Part shown: one piece after another, positions 27,901-38,398 of the stretch
How the letters are laid out: the number at the start of each line of letters is the position of its first letter
Numbering within the stretch: position 1 is the stretch's first letter
NCBI GenBank assembly: GCA_905479065.1
Contig: CAJQLB010000029.1
Coordinates: 49,598-113,597, forward strand
Source of the DNA: an uncultured Flavobacteriaceae bacterium
GTDB lineage: Bacteria; Bacteroidota; Bacteroidia; Flavobacteriales; Flavobacteriaceae
Length of the DNA stretch: 64,000 bases
Reading direction: 5' to 3'
Made by a program: the position numbers and the translations under genes
Notes under the pieces: model-generated
The model's database searches: none
What the model was told of the DNA's origin: nothing
What the model saw: the letters and a program-made list of their open reading frames with translations, nothing else

Positions 27901-28795
27901 TGATGATTATGCGCATTTAGTAGCAGGAAAGTGGACAACAGACAAGCATACTAACAAACTTGTAGCAGATCTTATTCATAATTATAAGATTAAAGAGAAC
28001 GATTTACAAGGATCTTTGCGTCGTGAAAAATTTACAATTTCGGTTGGGGATGAGTTACCTGCAGGGATTATTAAATTGGCAAAAGTTTACATCGCTAAAA
28101 AACGTAAGTTAAAGGTAGGGGATAAAATGGCGGGACGACACGGTAACAAGGGTATTGTTGCAAGAATTGTTCGTCAAGAAGATATGCCATTCTTAGAAGA
28201 CGGTACGCCAGTTGATATTGTTCTGAATCCTTTAGGAGTTCCTTCGCGAATGAATATTGGTCAAATCTACGAGACTGTTCTAGGATGGGCAGGTCAAAAG
28301 TTAAATCGTAAATACGCGACGCCAATTTTTGATGGTGCTACAATTGATCAGATTAACGGATTTACGGATGAAGCAGGTATTCCTAGATATGGTCATACTT
28401 ATTTGTATGATGGAGGTACTGGTGATCGTTTTGATCAACCAGCGACCGTTGGTGTTATCTACATGTTAAAATTAGGTCACATGGTCGATGATAAAATGCA
28501 TGCTCGTTCGATAGGACCATACTCACTCATTACGCAACAACCTCTTGGTGGTAAAGCACAATTTGGAGGTCAACGTTTTGGTGAAATGGAGGTTTGGGCT
28601 CTAGAAGCATATGGAGCATCCAGTACTCTTCGTGAGATACTAACAGTTAAATCGGATGATGTTATTGGTAGAGCCAAAACATACGAAGCAATTGTTAAGG
28701 GAGAGCCGATGCCTGAACCGGGACTACCAGAATCATTCAACGTGTTAATGCACGAATTGAAAGGTCTTGGATTAGACATTAGATTAGAAGAGTAA
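24983..28795 (+). CDS. rpoB: RNA polymerase subunit beta
   Basis: The 1270-residue protein is the full beta subunit. The rifampicin region reads [20 protein letters not shown] followed by LSALGPGG, with the wild-type Gln, Asp, His, Arg and Ser residues at the classical resistance positions, so a rifampicin-sensitive enzyme is expected. The C-terminal region includes [14 protein letters not shown] and the [22 protein letters not shown] motif. It assembles with beta-prime encoded 26 bp downstream. Confidence 0.98.
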   Translation: MLATQAERLNFSSIINRTEYPDFLDIQIKSFQDFFQLETKSEERGDEGLYNTFMENFPITDTRNQFVLEFLDYFIDPPRYTIEECIERGLTYSVPLKARLKLYCTDPEHEDFETIVQDVYLGTIPYMTPSGTFCINGAERVVVSQLHRSPGVFFGQSFHANGTKLYSARVIPFKGSWIEFATDINSVMYAYIDRKKKLPVTTLFRAIGFERDKDILEIFDLAEEVKVSKSGLKKVIGRKLAARVLNTWHEDFVDEDTGEVVSIERNEIVLDRDTVVDKENIEEILEAGVKTILLHKEISQQGDYAIIHNTLQKDPTNSEKEAVEHIYRQLRNAEPPDEETARGIIDKLFFSDQRYNLGEVGRYRMNKKLQLDIGMDKQVLTKEDIITIVKYLIELINSKAEIDDIDHLSNRRVRTVGEQLSSQFGVGLARMARTIRERMNVRDNEVFTPIDLINAKTLSSVINSFFGTNQLSQFMDQTNPLAEITHKRRLSALGPGGLSRERAGFEVRDVHYTHYGRLCPIETPEGPNIGLISSLSVYAKVNSMGFIETPYRPVTDGVVDIKSDPIYLSAEEEEEKMIAQATIEVDDKGKILHDKVIARQEGDFPVIDPSGLHYTDVAPNQISSISASLIPFLEHDDANRALMGSNMMRQAVPLLLPESPIVGTGLERQVASDSRVLVNAAGDGAVEYVDANEIVIKYDRTDEEALVSFDSDTVTYPLTKFRKTNQGTSVNLKAIVQKGDKVAKGQVLCEGYATQAGELALGRNMKVAFMPWKGYNFEDAIVISEKVVRNDVFTSIHIDEYSLEVRDTKLGNEELTNDIPNVSEEATKDLDENGMIRVGAEIKPGDILIGKITPKGESDPTPEEKLLRAIFGDKAGDVKDASLKASPSLHGVVINKKLFARAIKDKRKRAKDKEDIIQLEDIYDNKFDDLKAILVDKLFAIVGGKTAQGIQNDLGEEVFPKGKKFTLKMLNAVDDYAHLVAGKWTTDKHTNKLVADLIHNYKIKENDLQGSLRREKFTISVGDELPAGIIKLAKVYIAKKRKLKVGDKMAGRHGNKGIVARIVRQEDMPFLEDGTPVDIVLNPLGVPSRMNIGQIYETVLGWAGQKLNRKYATPIFDGATIDQINGFTDEAGIPRYGHTYLYDGGTGDRFDQPATVGVIYMLKLGHMVDDKMHARSIGPYSLITQQPLGGKAQFGGQRFGEMEVWALEAYGASSTLREILTVKSDDVIGRAKTYEAIVKGEPMPEPGLPESFNVLMHELKGLGLDIRLEE

Positions 28796-28821
28796 TTAAT
28801 TCATTATCACAACCATTTATT

Positions 28822-31800
28822 ATGGCAAGAAAACAAGATAAGAATACAGTACAGAGATTTAATAAGATCTCAATTGGTTTAGCATCGCCAGAGTCAATTT
28901 TGGCTGCATCTCGTGGAGAGGTTTTAAAACCAGAAACAATTAATTATAGAACTCATAAACCTGAGCGTGATGGTTTATTTTGTGAACGTATATTTGGCCC
29001 AGTAAAAGATTATGAGTGTGCCTGCGGAAAATATAAACGTATACGATATAAGGGCATCGTTTGTGACAGATGTGGTGTCGAGGTTACGGAAAAGAAAGTT
29101 CGTCGTGACCGTGTTGGTCATATAAATTTAGTTGTGCCAGTGGCTCATATCTGGTATTTTCGTTCATTACCAAACAAGATTGGTTATTTATTAGGTCTGC
29201 CTTCAAAGAAATTAGACATGATTATTTATTACGAGCGCTATGTTGTAATCCAGCCTGGTAATGCCAAAAATGCTGAAGGTGAAGAACTCAAGAAAATGGA
29301 CTTTTTGACTGAGGAGGAATATTTAAATATTTTAGAAGCCCTTCCGCAAGAAAATCAGTACTTGGATGACACGGATCCAGAAAAATTTGTTGCAAAAATG
29401 GGTGCTGAGTGTTTAATTGAATTGTTATCAAGAATAAAGCTTGATGAACTTTCATTTGAATTACGTCATAAAGCAAATACTGAAACATCGAAACAAAGAA
29501 AAACTGAAGCGTTGAAGCGTTTACAGGTTGTTGAAGCGTTCAGGGAAGCGAATGTTAATCGAGAAAATCATCCTTCATGGATGATTATGAAAGCGGTTCC
29601 TGTGATACCACCTGAGTTGCGTCCATTGGTGCCATTGGATGGTGGTCGTTTTGCAACGTCAGATTTAAATGATTTGTACCGACGTGTGATAATACGGAAC
29701 AATCGTCTAAAGCGATTGGTTGAAATAAAAGCACCAGAAGTAATTTTACGAAATGAAAAACGTATGTTACAAGAATCTGTAGATTCTTTGTTTGACAACA
29801 CGCGTAAGTCGTCTGCTGTTAAAACAGACTCGAATAGACCGCTCAAATCGTTGTCAGATTCGTTAAAAGGAAAACAAGGGCGTTTTCGTCAAAACTTATT
29901 GGGTAAACGTGTTGATTATTCTGCACGTTCTGTAATTGTTGTCGGTCCTGAGTTAAAATTATTTGAATGTGGATTGCCAAAAAATATGGCAGCTGAACTT
30001 TACAAGCCTTTCGTCATACGTAAATTAATTGAAAGAGGTATTGTTAAGACGGTGAAGTCTGCAAAGAAAATTATAGATAAAAAAGAACCTGTAGTTTGGG
30101 ATATTTTAGAGAATGTTTTAAAAGGACATCCTGTTCTTTTAAATCGTGCTCCTACACTTCACAGACTTGGCATACAAGCATTCCAGCCTAAACTTATTGA
30201 AGGAAAAGCAATACAGCTTCACCCTCTAGTGTGTACTGCATTTAATGCTGATTTTGATGGAGATCAAATGGCTGTTCATCTACCGCTGGGACCTGAAGCT
30301 ATATTAGAGGCGCAGTTGTTAATGTTAGCCTCTCACAATATTTTGAATCCTGCGAACGGTTCTCCGGTAACGGTACCATCTCAGGATATGGTACTTGGTC
30401 TTTATTATATGACCAAGTTGCGTAAGTCAACTTCAGACCATAAGGTTGTGGGTGAAGGGCTTACATTTTACTCACCTGAAGAGGTGACTATCGCCTACAA
30501 TGAGAAGAAAGTAGAGTTAAATGCATCAATTAAGGTAAGAACTGTTGACTTTAATGATGATGGTCAATTAGCTCCACAAATTATTGAAACTACAGTTGGA
30601 CGTGTTCTTTTTAACGAAAAAGTACCAGAGGCAGCTGGATTTATAAACGAAGTATTAACAAAGAAGTCGTTAAGAGATATCATCCATGGTATTTTAAAAG
30701 CAACTAGTGTTCCTGAAACGGCAGCGTTCCTTGACGAAATTAAAACCTTAGGATACAAATTTGCTTTCCAAGGAGGCCTGTCCTTTAGTCTTGGTGATAT
30801 TATCATTCCACCCGAAAAGCATACGATGATTGATGCGGCTAATAAGGAAGTTGATGGTATCATGGGTAATTATAACATGGGACTCATTACGAACAATGAA
30901 CGATACAACCAGGTGATTGATATTTGGACCTCTACTAATGCTGAATTGACAGAGTTATCAATGAAGCGTATACGGGAAGATCAACAAGGATTTAATTCAG
31001 TGTTTATGATGTTAGATTCTGGAGCCCGTGGATCTAAGGAACAAATTCGTCAGTTAACTGGTATGCGAGGTTTGATGGCAAAGCCAAAGAAATCTAATGC
31101 TGGCGGTGGAGAAATTATTGAAAATCCAATTTTATCGAACTTTAAGGAGGGATTATCAATTCTTGAATATTTTATTTCTACCCACGGTGCTCGAAAAGGT
31201 CTGGCAGATACGGCGCTTAAAACAGCAGATGCTGGTTACTTGACAAGACGTTTAGTTGATGTCTCTCAAGATGTTATCGTAAACTCTGAGGATTGTGGTA
31301 CGTTAAGAGGTATTACTGTAGAACCATTGAAAAAGAATGAAGAGGTTGTTGAAACTTTGGAGGAGAGAATTGTAGGAAGAACGTCATTACACGATGTGTT
31401 TAATCCGCTTACTGAAGAGTTAATAGTTGGCGCTGGCGAACATATTTACGAAGATGTTGCAAAACGAATAGAAGATTCTCCAGTAGATGCTGTTGAAGTA
31501 CGTTCCCCATTAACCTGTGAGGCTAAAAAAGGAATTTGTACAAAATGTTATGGTCGTAATCTTGCAACTGGAAAAATGGTGCAAAGAGGAGAAGCTGTTG
31601 GAGTTGTGGCAGCTCAGTCTATTGGTGAACCAGGAACACAGTTAACATTGAGAACCTTCCACGTTGGAGGGATTGCAGGTAACATTTCTGAGGAGAATAA
31701 ATTAGTTGTGAAATTTGATGGTAAAGCAGAAATAGAAGACTTAAAAACAGTTAAAGGGACTGATAGTGAAGGAAATGACATAGATATCGTCATTTCTAGA

Positions 31801-33123
31801 ACCTCTGAACTTAAATTAGTTGATACCAAAACAGGTATTACTTTAAGTACTAATAATATCCCTTATGGATCTACTATTTATGCGAAAAATGGTTCTAAGT
31901 TAAAAACAGGAGATATTGTTTGTCAATGGGATCCTTATAACGGAGTTATTATTTCAGAATTTGCCGGTAAAGTACGCTACGAAAATATCGAACAAGGAAT
32001 TACCTATCAAGTCGAAATTGATGAGCAAACTGGATTCCAAGAAAAAGTAATTTCAGAATCAAGAAACAAAAAGCTTATTCCAACGCTTCATATTGAAGAT
32101 GGTAAGGGTAATGTTATTAGATCTTACAATTTACCAGTAGGAGCTCACTTAATGATCGATGATGGTGAGAAAATTAAAATTGGTAAAATTTTAGTTAAAA
32201 TACCTCGTAAATCAGCGAAGGCTGGTGATATTACTGGAGGTTTACCTCGAGTGACAGAATTATTTGAAGCGCGTAATCCTTCAAACCCAGCTGTTGTTAG
32301 TGCTATTGATGGAGTTGTTTCATTTGGAAAAATAAAACGTGGTAATCGTGAAATCATTGTTGAATCTAAGTTAGGAGATATTAAAAAGTACCTTGTAAAA
32401 TTATCAAATCAAATTCTTGTGCAAGAGAATGATTTTGTAAAAGCAGGTATGCCACTATCAGATGGCTCAATTACTCCAAATGATATTTTGAATATCAAAG
32501 GACCGTCTGCAGTACAACAATACCTTGTTAACGAGGTTCAAGAAGTTTATAGACTCCAAGGAGTAAAGATTAATGATAAGCATTTTGAGGTTGTTGTAAG
32601 ACAAATGATGCGTAAAGTTAGAATTCAAGATTCTGGAGATACCATATTCCTTGAAGACCAATTAGTTCATAAATCTGATTTTATTGAAGAAAACGATGAA
32701 ATTTTTGGTAAGAAAATAGTTGAAGATGCCGGTGACTCTGATAACTTAAAAGCAGGGCAGATGATTACTTCGAGAGAACTAAGAGACGAGAACTCTATTT
32801 TACGACGTGAAGATAAAAAGTTAGTTGTTGCTAGAGATGCAAATCCTGCAACTGCAACACCAATTCTTCAAGGGATAACAAGGGCTTCGCTTCAAACAAA
32901 GTCATTCATTTCTGCCGCTTCTTTCCAAGAGACGACTAAAGTATTAAACGAAGCCGCTGTAGCTGGTAAAGTTGATTCGTTAGAAGGTCTTAAGGAGAAT
33001 GTAATCGTTGGACATAAAATCCCAGCGGGGACTGGCTTGAGACGCTATGATGACATAATAGTTGGTTCGAAAGAAGAGTTTGATGAGATGATGCAAGCTA
33101 AACAAGAAATGAACTATAACTAA
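28822..33123 (+). CDS. rpoC: RNA polymerase subunit beta-prime
   Basis: The 1433-residue protein contains the first zinc ribbon ([20 protein letters not shown], about 66-88), the catalytic NADFDGDQM motif holding Mg2+ (about 473-481), the bridge helix/trigger loop region and the second zinc cluster ([15 protein letters not shown], about 898-912). Length and order are normal for Bacteroidota. It ends the rpo operon, with a terminator 34 bp after the stop. Confidence 0.98.
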   Translation: MARKQDKNTVQRFNKISIGLASPESILAASRGEVLKPETINYRTHKPERDGLFCERIFGPVKDYECACGKYKRIRYKGIVCDRCGVEVTEKKVRRDRVGHINLVVPVAHIWYFRSLPNKIGYLLGLPSKKLDMIIYYERYVVIQPGNAKNAEGEELKKMDFLTEEEYLNILEALPQENQYLDDTDPEKFVAKMGAECLIELLSRIKLDELSFELRHKANTETSKQRKTEALKRLQVVEAFREANVNRENHPSWMIMKAVPVIPPELRPLVPLDGGRFATSDLNDLYRRVIIRNNRLKRLVEIKAPEVILRNEKRMLQESVDSLFDNTRKSSAVKTDSNRPLKSLSDSLKGKQGRFRQNLLGKRVDYSARSVIVVGPELKLFECGLPKNMAAELYKPFVIRKLIERGIVKTVKSAKKIIDKKEPVVWDILENVLKGHPVLLNRAPTLHRLGIQAFQPKLIEGKAIQLHPLVCTAFNADFDGDQMAVHLPLGPEAILEAQLLMLASHNILNPANGSPVTVPSQDMVLGLYYMTKLRKSTSDHKVVGEGLTFYSPEEVTIAYNEKKVELNASIKVRTVDFNDDGQLAPQIIETTVGRVLFNEKVPEAAGFINEVLTKKSLRDIIHGILKATSVPETAAFLDEIKTLGYKFAFQGGLSFSLGDIIIPPEKHTMIDAANKEVDGIMGNYNMGLITNNERYNQVIDIWTSTNAELTELSMKRIREDQQGFNSVFMMLDSGARGSKEQIRQLTGMRGLMAKPKKSNAGGGEIIENPILSNFKEGLSILEYFISTHGARKGLADTALKTADAGYLTRRLVDVSQDVIVNSEDCGTLRGITVEPLKKNEEVVETLEERIVGRTSLHDVFNPLTEELIVGAGEHIYEDVAKRIEDSPVDAVEVRSPLTCEAKKGICTKCYGRNLATGKMVQRGEAVGVVAAQSIGEPGTQLTLRTFHVGGIAGNISEENKLVVKFDGKAEIEDLKTVKGTDSEGNDIDIVISRTSELKLVDTKTGITLSTNNIPYGSTIYAKNGSKLKTGDIVCQWDPYNGVIISEFAGKVRYENIEQGITYQVEIDEQTGFQEKVISESRNKKLIPTLHIEDGKGNVIRSYNLPVGAHLMIDDGEKIKIGKILVKIPRKSAKAGDITGGLPRVTELFEARNPSNPAVVSAIDGVVSFGKIKRGNREIIVESKLGDIKKYLVKLSNQILVQENDFVKAGMPLSDGSITPNDILNIKGPSAVQQYLVNEVQEVYRLQGVKINDKHFEVVVRQMMRKVRIQDSGDTIFLEDQLVHKSDFIEENDEIFGKKIVEDAGDSDNLKAGQMITSRELRDENSILRREDKKLVVARDANPATATPILQGITRASLQTKSFISAASFQETTKVLNEAAVAGKVDSLEGLKENVIVGHKIPAGTGLRRYDDIIVGSKEEFDEMMQAKQEMNYN

Positions 33124-33156
33124 AAAGAGAGGCTTTAAAAAAGCTTTTGATAAATT

Positions 33157-33192
33157 AAAACCTCCGAGCACTTGTTGTTTGGAGGTTTTTTA
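33157..33192 (+). terminator. Terminator after rpoC
   Basis: AAAACCTCC (33157-33165) pairs with GGAGGTTTT (33181-33189), loop of 15 bases, followed by further T. A smaller GCTTT/AAAGC hairpin precedes it. It ends the secE-rpoC transcription unit. Confidence 0.85.
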
Positions 33193-33216
33193 ATATCAAA
33201 TAAAAAAGGAAATGCC

Positions 33217-33224
33217 TATTTTTG
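33217..33224 (+). promoter_or_regulatory. -7 promoter box TATTTTTG for the DUF3467 gene
   Basis: The box ends 21 bp before the ATG at 33246. Its position argues against an upstream in-frame TTG at 33222 being the start, since that codon overlaps the box. Confidence 0.5.
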
Positions 33225-33245
33225 TACAATACAATTTATTTAAAA

Positions 33246-33560
33246 ATGGCTGAGGATCAAAAAAATAAAAAAGGGCAAATTAATATTGAGCTCGACGAAA
33301 AAGTAGCAGAGGGAACTTACTCTAATCTAGCAATAATTAATCATTCTGTTTCAGAATTTGTTTTAGATTTTGTTAGTATTATGCCAGGAACACCTAAAAG
33401 TAAAGTAAAATCAAGGATTATTTTAACACCGCAGCATGCCAAGCGTCTTGTAAAGGCTTTAGGTGACAACGTCCATCGATTTGAAAAAGCACACGGTGAA
33501 ATTAAAGATTACGAAAAAACACCGATACCATTAAATTTTGGGCCAACAGGACAGGCTTAG
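33246..33560 (+). CDS. DUF3467 family protein
   Basis: The 104-residue protein matches DUF3467: an acidic start, YSNLAIINHSVSEFVLDF (about 26-43), IMPGTPKSKVKSRIILTPQHAKRL and a Pro-rich end PLNFGPTGQA. It is common directly after rpoC in Flavobacteriia. The function is unknown; the small soluble form suggests a cytosolic role. The ATG at 33246 is preferred over an upstream TTG because a -7 box overlaps that TTG. Confidence 0.87.
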   Translation: MAEDQKNKKGQINIELDEKVAEGTYSNLAIINHSVSEFVLDFVSIMPGTPKSKVKSRIILTPQHAKRLVKALGDNVHRFEKAHGEIKDYEKTPIPLNFGPTGQA

Positions 33561-33661
33561 TTCTAAAATTACTTTTGATCTGACCATGGTTAATTATCCT
33601 TGACATTGCGCATTCAATTTAGGATAAATAATACTCTTGTTTCATAAAAACGAATGAGTTA

Positions 33662-35251
33662 TTAATGGTACTCTGAAGTTAAATGGAAACTTATACTTGG
33701 GTATTTTTGTACAGTCATTTGCAAAGTAAAATGAGAGTCAGCCAAGAAAACAAGTTGATCTTGCTTGTCTTTTGCTAAAAAGCGTTGTTTTACACGTAAA
33801 AATTCTTTGAATTCTTCATTGTTTTTTTCTTGTGGTTCTACCCAACAAGCTTTGTGTACATTAAGATTTTCATAAGTGCATTTTGCCCCATATTCGTGTT
33901 CAAGACGGTATTGAATAACTTCATATTGTAAAGCACCTACAGTACCAATGATTTTCCTTCCATTTAATTCTAAGGTAAAAAGCTGTGCGACACCTTCATC
34001 CATAAGCTGATCGATACCCTTGTAAAGTTGTTTAGATTTTAATGGATCAGCATTGTTGATGTATCTAAAATGTTCGGGTGAAAAGCTAGGGATTCCTTTA
34101 TAATTAATGTGCTCTCCTTCAGTCAGTGTGTCACCAATTTTAAAATTTCCAGTGTCATGCAATCCAACAATATCTCCAGGAAAAGAAATATCTACAATTT
34201 GCTTTTTTTCTGCAAAAAAAGCATTTGGACTCGAAAATTTTAATTTTTTTCCATTTCTGACGTGAAGATAAGGTTTGTTGCGTTCAAAAGTTCCTGAAAC
34301 AATTTTTACAAATGCAAGTCTGTCTCTATGGTTTGGATCCATATTTGCATGTATTTTAAACACAAAACCAGTAAATTTTTCCTCTTTTGGCAATACTAAG
34401 CGTTCTTCACTTTGTTTAGGTCTTGGTTGAGGTGCTATTTGCACAAAACAATCCAAAAGTTCACGAACACCAAAATTATTTAATGCTGATCCAAAAAATA
34501 CTGGTTGCAATTCACCTTGTAGGTAGGCGTTTTTATCAAACGCAGGATATATACCTTGTATGAGTTCTATTTCTTCACGTAATTGTTTTGCTGCTGTTAG
34601 ACCGACGAGGTTTTCTAGCTCTTTAGAATCTAAATCAGACACTTTAATTGTGTCCTCTATATTTTTTCGGCTATCTCCGCTAAAGAGATTAATATTTTGC
34701 TCCCAAAGATTGTAAATCCCTTTAAAGTCGTATCCCATCCCAATTGGACAACTTAAAGGAACAACTTTTAAGCCCAATTTTTGTTCTACTTCATCTAAAA
34801 GGTCAAAAGCATCTTTACCTTCACGGTCTAATTTATTGATAAAAACAATCATTGGAATATTACGCATTCTGCATACTTCAACCAATTTTTCAGTTTGTTC
34901 CTCAACCCCTTTGGCGACATCAATTACTACAATGACGCTATCCACTGCTGTCAATGTTCTAAAGGTGTCTTCAGCAAAGTCTTTATGTCCGGGGGTATCA
35001 AGAATATTAATTTTAATGCCATCATATTCAAATGCTAATACTGATGTTGCCACAGAAATACCTCTCTGACGTTCAATTTCCATAAAATCACTTGTGGCCC
35101 CTTTTTTTATTTTATTACTTTTTACTGCACCAGCCTCTTGAATTGCACCTCCAAAAAGCAATAATTTTTCTGTCAGTGTTGTCTTTCCAGCATCTGGATG
35201 AGAGATAATGCCAAATGTGCGTCGGCGTTCTATTTCTTGTAAAAAACTCAT
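33662..35251 (-). CDS. prfC: Peptide chain release factor 3
   Basis: The 529-residue translational GTPase has the P-loop HPDAGKTTLTEK (about 18-29), switch II DTPGHKDF and NKLDRE for guanine binding, and the RF3-specific C-terminal domains (YEVIQYRLEHEYG). It recycles RF1/RF2 after termination. It is monocistronic, convergent with the DUF3467 gene and divergent from idi. Confidence 0.96.
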   Translation of the reverse strand: MSFLQEIERRRTFGIISHPDAGKTTLTEKLLLFGGAIQEAGAVKSNKIKKGATSDFMEIERQRGISVATSVLAFEYDGIKINILDTPGHKDFAEDTFRTLTAVDSVIVVIDVAKGVEEQTEKLVEVCRMRNIPMIVFINKLDREGKDAFDLLDEVEQKLGLKVVPLSCPIGMGYDFKGIYNLWEQNINLFSGDSRKNIEDTIKVSDLDSKELENLVGLTAAKQLREEIELIQGIYPAFDKNAYLQGELQPVFFGSALNNFGVRELLDCFVQIAPQPRPKQSEERLVLPKEEKFTGFVFKIHANMDPNHRDRLAFVKIVSGTFERNKPYLHVRNGKKLKFSSPNAFFAEKKQIVDISFPGDIVGLHDTGNFKIGDTLTEGEHINYKGIPSFSPEHFRYINNADPLKSKQLYKGIDQLMDEGVAQLFTLELNGRKIIGTVGALQYEVIQYRLEHEYGAKCTYENLNVHKACWVEPQEKNNEEFKEFLRVKQRFLAKDKQDQLVFLADSHFTLQMTVQKYPSISFHLTSEYH

Positions 35252-35275
35252 AAAAATTATTTGCTAAATGGGTTG

Positions 35276-35283
35276 CAAATATA
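35276..35283 (-). promoter_or_regulatory. -7 promoter box TATATTTG for prfC
   Basis: On the minus strand the box TATATTTG ends 24 bp before the prfC ATG. No clear TTG is present at the -33 spacing. Confidence 0.5.
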
Positions 35284-35377
35284 GGATTATTCATCATAAT
35301 AAATATAATTGATGTTGTGCCTTTTTAAATCTATACGGAGATGTGTTTTTTAATAATTATCTCAGTACTTTTACCAT

Positions 35378-35920
35378 ATGAGTGAAGAGCAAGTCATTTT
35401 AGTAAATGAAAACAATGAGCCCATAGGCTTGATGCCAAAAATGGAGGCACACGAAAAAGGTATACTCCACCGAGCTTTTTCAGTATTCATTTTTAATGAT
35501 CAAAATCAGTTAATGTTACAGCAAAGAGCTCGAAGTAAGTACCATTCTCCTGGCTTATGGACAAATACTTGTTGCAGTCATCAACGAGTTGGTGAGTCAA
35601 ATATTCAGGCAGGACAGAGGCGTTTACAAGAGGAAATGGGATTTAATACCGAACTTAAGGATTCTATATCATTTATTTATAAAGCATCCTTCGATAATGG
35701 ATTAACAGAGCATGAACTTGACCACATTTTGATTGGTAATTATAACGATGATCCAGTCATTAACGAGAAAGAGGTTGCTGATTGGAAATGGATTGATATC
35801 GAGGTGTTGAAATCACAGTTATCACAATCACCTGATAAATTTACGGCATGGTTTAAAATTATTTTTAGTAAATTTTACGACAACTTAAATGTAATTAATG
35901 ATGAAAGTAACAGTAAGTAG
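35378..35920 (+). CDS. idi: Isopentenyl-diphosphate delta-isomerase, type I
   Basis: The 180-residue Nudix-fold enzyme has TNTCCSHQR at about 62-70 (catalytic Cys and metal-binding His) and the Nudix-like RRLQEEMGF (81-89), followed by HELDHILIG with the catalytic acid. It interconverts IPP and DMAPP for isoprenoid (quinone, carotenoid) synthesis. Its last 23 bases overlap the start of the PTPS-like gene in another frame. Confidence 0.94.
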   Translation: MSEEQVILVNENNEPIGLMPKMEAHEKGILHRAFSVFIFNDQNQLMLQQRARSKYHSPGLWTNTCCSHQRVGESNIQAGQRRLQEEMGFNTELKDSISFIYKASFDNGLTEHELDHILIGNYNDDPVINEKEVADWKWIDIEVLKSQLSQSPDKFTAWFKIIFSKFYDNLNVINDESNSK

Positions 35921-36311
35921 AAAAGCACATTTTAATGCTGCACACCGTCTGTACAGAGAGGACTGGAGTTATGAAAAGAATAATTCAATTTTTGGTAAAT
36001 GCAACAACCCCAATTTTCACGGTCATAATTATGAGTTAATTGTGAGTGTTACGGGTGAGATTGATCCAGAAACTGGCTACGTTATAGACATGAAAATTTT
36101 AAAGGATATCATCAAGAGTGAAATAGAGGATGTTTTTGATCATAAAAATTTAAATATTGAAGTTCCTGAGTTTAAAACGTTAAATCCAACTGCTGAAAAT
36201 ATGGTGGTAGTCATTTACGATAAGTTAAAGCGTAAAATTAATGATTCACTCGAATTAGAGGTGACTTTGTACGAAACCCCAAGAAACTTTGTTTCTTACT
36301 CAGGATTATAA
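35898..36311 (+). CDS. queD: 6-pyruvoyl-tetrahydropterin synthase / QueD-like protein
   Basis: The 137-residue protein (ATG 35898, with a second ATG one codon later) has the zinc-binding H16 of HFNAAHRL, the H41-x-H43 of FHGHNYEL and the catalytic C35 in FGKCNNPN. It acts on 7,8-dihydroneopterin triphosphate, giving 6-carboxy-tetrahydropterin for queuosine (QueD) or pyruvoyl-tetrahydropterin. Which product is made is not decided by this sequence. It overlaps idi by 23 bp and is followed by manA after 3 bp, so the three genes are translationally linked. Confidence 0.85.
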   Translation: MMKVTVSRKAHFNAAHRLYREDWSYEKNNSIFGKCNNPNFHGHNYELIVSVTGEIDPETGYVIDMKILKDIIKSEIEDVFDHKNLNIEVPEFKTLNPTAENMVVVIYDKLKRKINDSLELEVTLYETPRNFVSYSGL

Positions 36312-36314
36312 AGG

Positions 36315-37286
36315 ATGGAGATTGCTTTGTATCCGTTAAAATTTCACCCCATTTTAAAAGAAAAAATATGGGGAGGTAGAAAGCTTGATTTGCTACTTAA
36401 TAAGAATGATAAAAAGCCTAATATCGGCGAGAGTTGGGAAATTAGTGATGTCCATGAACAGTCTTCAATTGTTTCAAATGGACCTCTAAAAGGAACCACA
36501 CTGAAGAAACTTTTATCAACCTATCAAAACAAACTTATTGGGAATTCTAACTTTAGCTTATTTGGTGACACATTTCCTTTACTCATCAAGTTTATTGATG
36601 CCAAAGAAGATCTGTCAATTCAATTACACCCCAATGACGAGCTAGCTGCCAAAAGACACGATTCATTTGGAAAAACCGAGATGTGGTATGTTATGCAGGC
36701 TGATGATGATGCAAAACTTATTGTAGGCTTTAATCAAAAACTTACTCCTGAAGTTTACCTTAAACATTTAGAAGATAAAACGTTAACTGATATTTTAAAT
36801 ATTGATAAAGTAGCTCCAGGAGACACTTATTTTATTGAAGTAGGTCGTGTTCACGCTATTGGAGCAGGAGTTATGCTAGCTGAAATACAGCAGACAAGTG
36901 ATATCACATATCGTGTCTATGACTGGGATAGAACAGACGTTAACGGACATTTACGTGAATTACATAATGATTTAGCAATTGACGCGATTGATTTTGATAT
37001 GAAAGATGATTTCAGGGTGTCATATTCTAAGCATGCGAACGAGTCTAATGAAATGGTAACTTGTCCGTACTTCAAAACAAATTTTTTACAGTTATCAAAG
37101 ACCATACAAAAACTAAATACATTTGATTCTTTCATCATTTATATTTGTTTAGAGGGGCAAGCACATTTTGAATCAAATAATTTCTCTGAAGTTATCGAAA
37201 AGGGAGAAACTATTTTAATTCCAGCTATTCTTAAGGAGTTCGTTATTAATTCAAACAATGTAAAACTTTTGGAAGTTTATGTTTAA
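36315..37286 (+). CDS. manA: Mannose-6-phosphate isomerase, class I
   Basis: The 323-residue cupin enzyme has KEKIWGGRKL near the start, the zinc-binding QLHPND (about 100-105) and the catalytic segment IGAGVMLAEIQQTSDITYRVYDWDR (about 178-202). It interconverts mannose-6-P and fructose-6-P, feeding GDP-mannose for glycans. It is the third gene of the idi-queD-manA group, 3 bp after queD. Confidence 0.93.
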   Translation: MEIALYPLKFHPILKEKIWGGRKLDLLLNKNDKKPNIGESWEISDVHEQSSIVSNGPLKGTTLKKLLSTYQNKLIGNSNFSLFGDTFPLLIKFIDAKEDLSIQLHPNDELAAKRHDSFGKTEMWYVMQADDDAKLIVGFNQKLTPEVYLKHLEDKTLTDILNIDKVAPGDTYFIEVGRVHAIGAGVMLAEIQQTSDITYRVYDWDRTDVNGHLRELHNDLAIDAIDFDMKDDFRVSYSKHANESNEMVTCPYFKTNFLQLSKTIQKLNTFDSFIIYICLEGQAHFESNNFSEVIEKGETILIPAILKEFVINSNNVKLLEVYV

Positions 37287-37293
37287 AATTCCT

Positions 37294-37301
37294 TAATTTT
37301 G
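37294..37301 (+). promoter_or_regulatory. -7 promoter box TAATTTTG
   Basis: The box lies 20 bp before the ATG at 37322; a TTG at 37269 is 22 bp upstream, slightly longer than the usual 19 bp spacing. Confidence 0.45.
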
Positions 37302-37321
37302 CATAAAATAACTTTATAAAA

Positions 37322-37588
37322 ATGGCAAACGTTAGGAACTTAAAAAAAGATATTAATTACGTCCTCGGTGACATCATTGAAGCCGTCTATGTGTGGGAAT
37401 ATAATAACACAGATAAGGACACTAAAAAAAGTGAGTCTATTATTGATGAGGCAATTGAAATCTTTGATGATTTAATTGCGAAAGTAAACGATAAAAGCGT
37501 TGAAAATGCGAAGTCGCATTTTAAAACTATCAATAAAGAGCTTGAAGAAAAAGGCAGAGGACTTATTGATAAAATAAATAAATTATAA
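37322..37588 (+). CDS. Small conserved-looking helical protein of unknown function
   Basis: The 88-residue protein starts MANVRNLKKDINYVLGDIIEA and is almost entirely helical and rich in Lys, Asp and Glu, with no motif I can assign. It is cytosolic, with its own -7 box and a strong downstream terminator. I recall short proteins of this type next to manA-like genes in Flavobacteriia, but do not know a role. Confidence 0.72.
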   Translation: MANVRNLKKDINYVLGDIIEAVYVWEYNNTDKDTKKSESIIDEAIEIFDDLIAKVNDKSVENAKSHFKTINKELEEKGRGLIDKINKL

Positions 37589-37590
37589 AA

Positions 37591-37618
37591 TAAAAAAGGC
37601 GCTTGAAGCGCCTTTTTT
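37591..37618. terminator. Bidirectional terminator between convergent genes
   Basis: AGGCGCTT (37597-37604) pairs with AAGCGCCT (37606-37613), with A6 before and T6 after, so it serves both strands. It overlaps the stop codon of the minus-strand DUF4369 gene. Confidence 0.9.
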
Positions 37619-38324
37619 ATTTTATCGCATCTTCTTTTTTCCTCTCTTGAATAAATTCATCAAGTTGTAAACCATATTTTGAATTAGCAATATTCGTTGG
37701 AAGCGCTTTGTAAATAGTATCTAAAAATGTGACTTTGGCATTATAAATCTCTGAAAGCGCTATGTAGGGCGCTATTTCACTATCTTTATTATTCATGGCG
37801 AAATTAATCGCATATAAATATTTTCTTCTCATTAAGTTTTCTGAATCCTTGTTTACTTGACTTACTAGAATGTCATCACCGCTTTTTTGAGCATCAAACT
37901 TTGCTTTAATTAATTCAAGATTCTGATCATTGAATTTGCTGTTAATACTTTTAAATTCCTCTAACTTTTCGTTTAGAGGAGACCCCATGATTTTAGCATC
38001 AAATTCAAAACGTTTCAGCGTTGAGTTGATAGTTATCATTCCTGGTACAGCGAAAAATGAAATTCTTGGGATATCATCTCCTGCATTTTTATCAAGAGTC
38101 AGATAAAGCATTTCAGGTGCTTTTAAATCGTTTGTTAGTACAAAATCATCTTCCCCATTGTAAATAACAGAGTCTAAAACAACGAGTATGGTATCCTTCA
38201 ATTGTTGCAAGTACAACTTGCCTTTTTTAAGACCTTTAATTTGACCTGTCACCGTCATGTTTGGTTCTACTTTACTGCAAGAGAAAATAGTCAAAACTAA
38301 TAAAAATGGAATAAGCTGTTTCAT
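37617..38324 (-). CDS. DUF4369 domain lipoprotein
   Basis: The 235-residue protein has a lipoprotein signal (TIFSC, C16) and then a DUF4369 domain: VTGQIKGLKKGKLYLQQLKD, a conserved pattern in Bacteroidota periplasmic proteins that often precede a thioredoxin (AhpC/TSA) domain. Here no CxxC or thioredoxin domain follows; the C-terminal half is a helical region of unknown role. It is therefore a stand-alone DUF4369 protein, probably facing the periplasm. It sits 74 bp downstream (in transcription) of the DUF819 gene. Confidence 0.8.
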   Translation of the reverse strand: MKQLIPFLLVLTIFSCSKVEPNMTVTGQIKGLKKGKLYLQQLKDTILVVLDSVIYNGEDDFVLTNDLKAPEMLYLTLDKNAGDDIPRISFFAVPGMITINSTLKRFEFDAKIMGSPLNEKLEEFKSINSKFNDQNLELIKAKFDAQKSGDDILVSQVNKDSENLMRRKYLYAINFAMNNKDSEIAPYIALSEIYNAKVTFLDTIYKALPTNIANSKYGLQLDEFIQERKKEDAIK

Positions 38325-38398
38325 AAACTAAATTGAATGGCAAATATCATATAATAAATGGTGAATTGAAAATATTCGTCTACACAAAAATCTAATTT

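Noticed and set aside
33222..33245. Extended TTG start for the DUF3467 protein
   Set aside because: The TTG overlaps the -7 box, and the family starts at the ATG at 33246.
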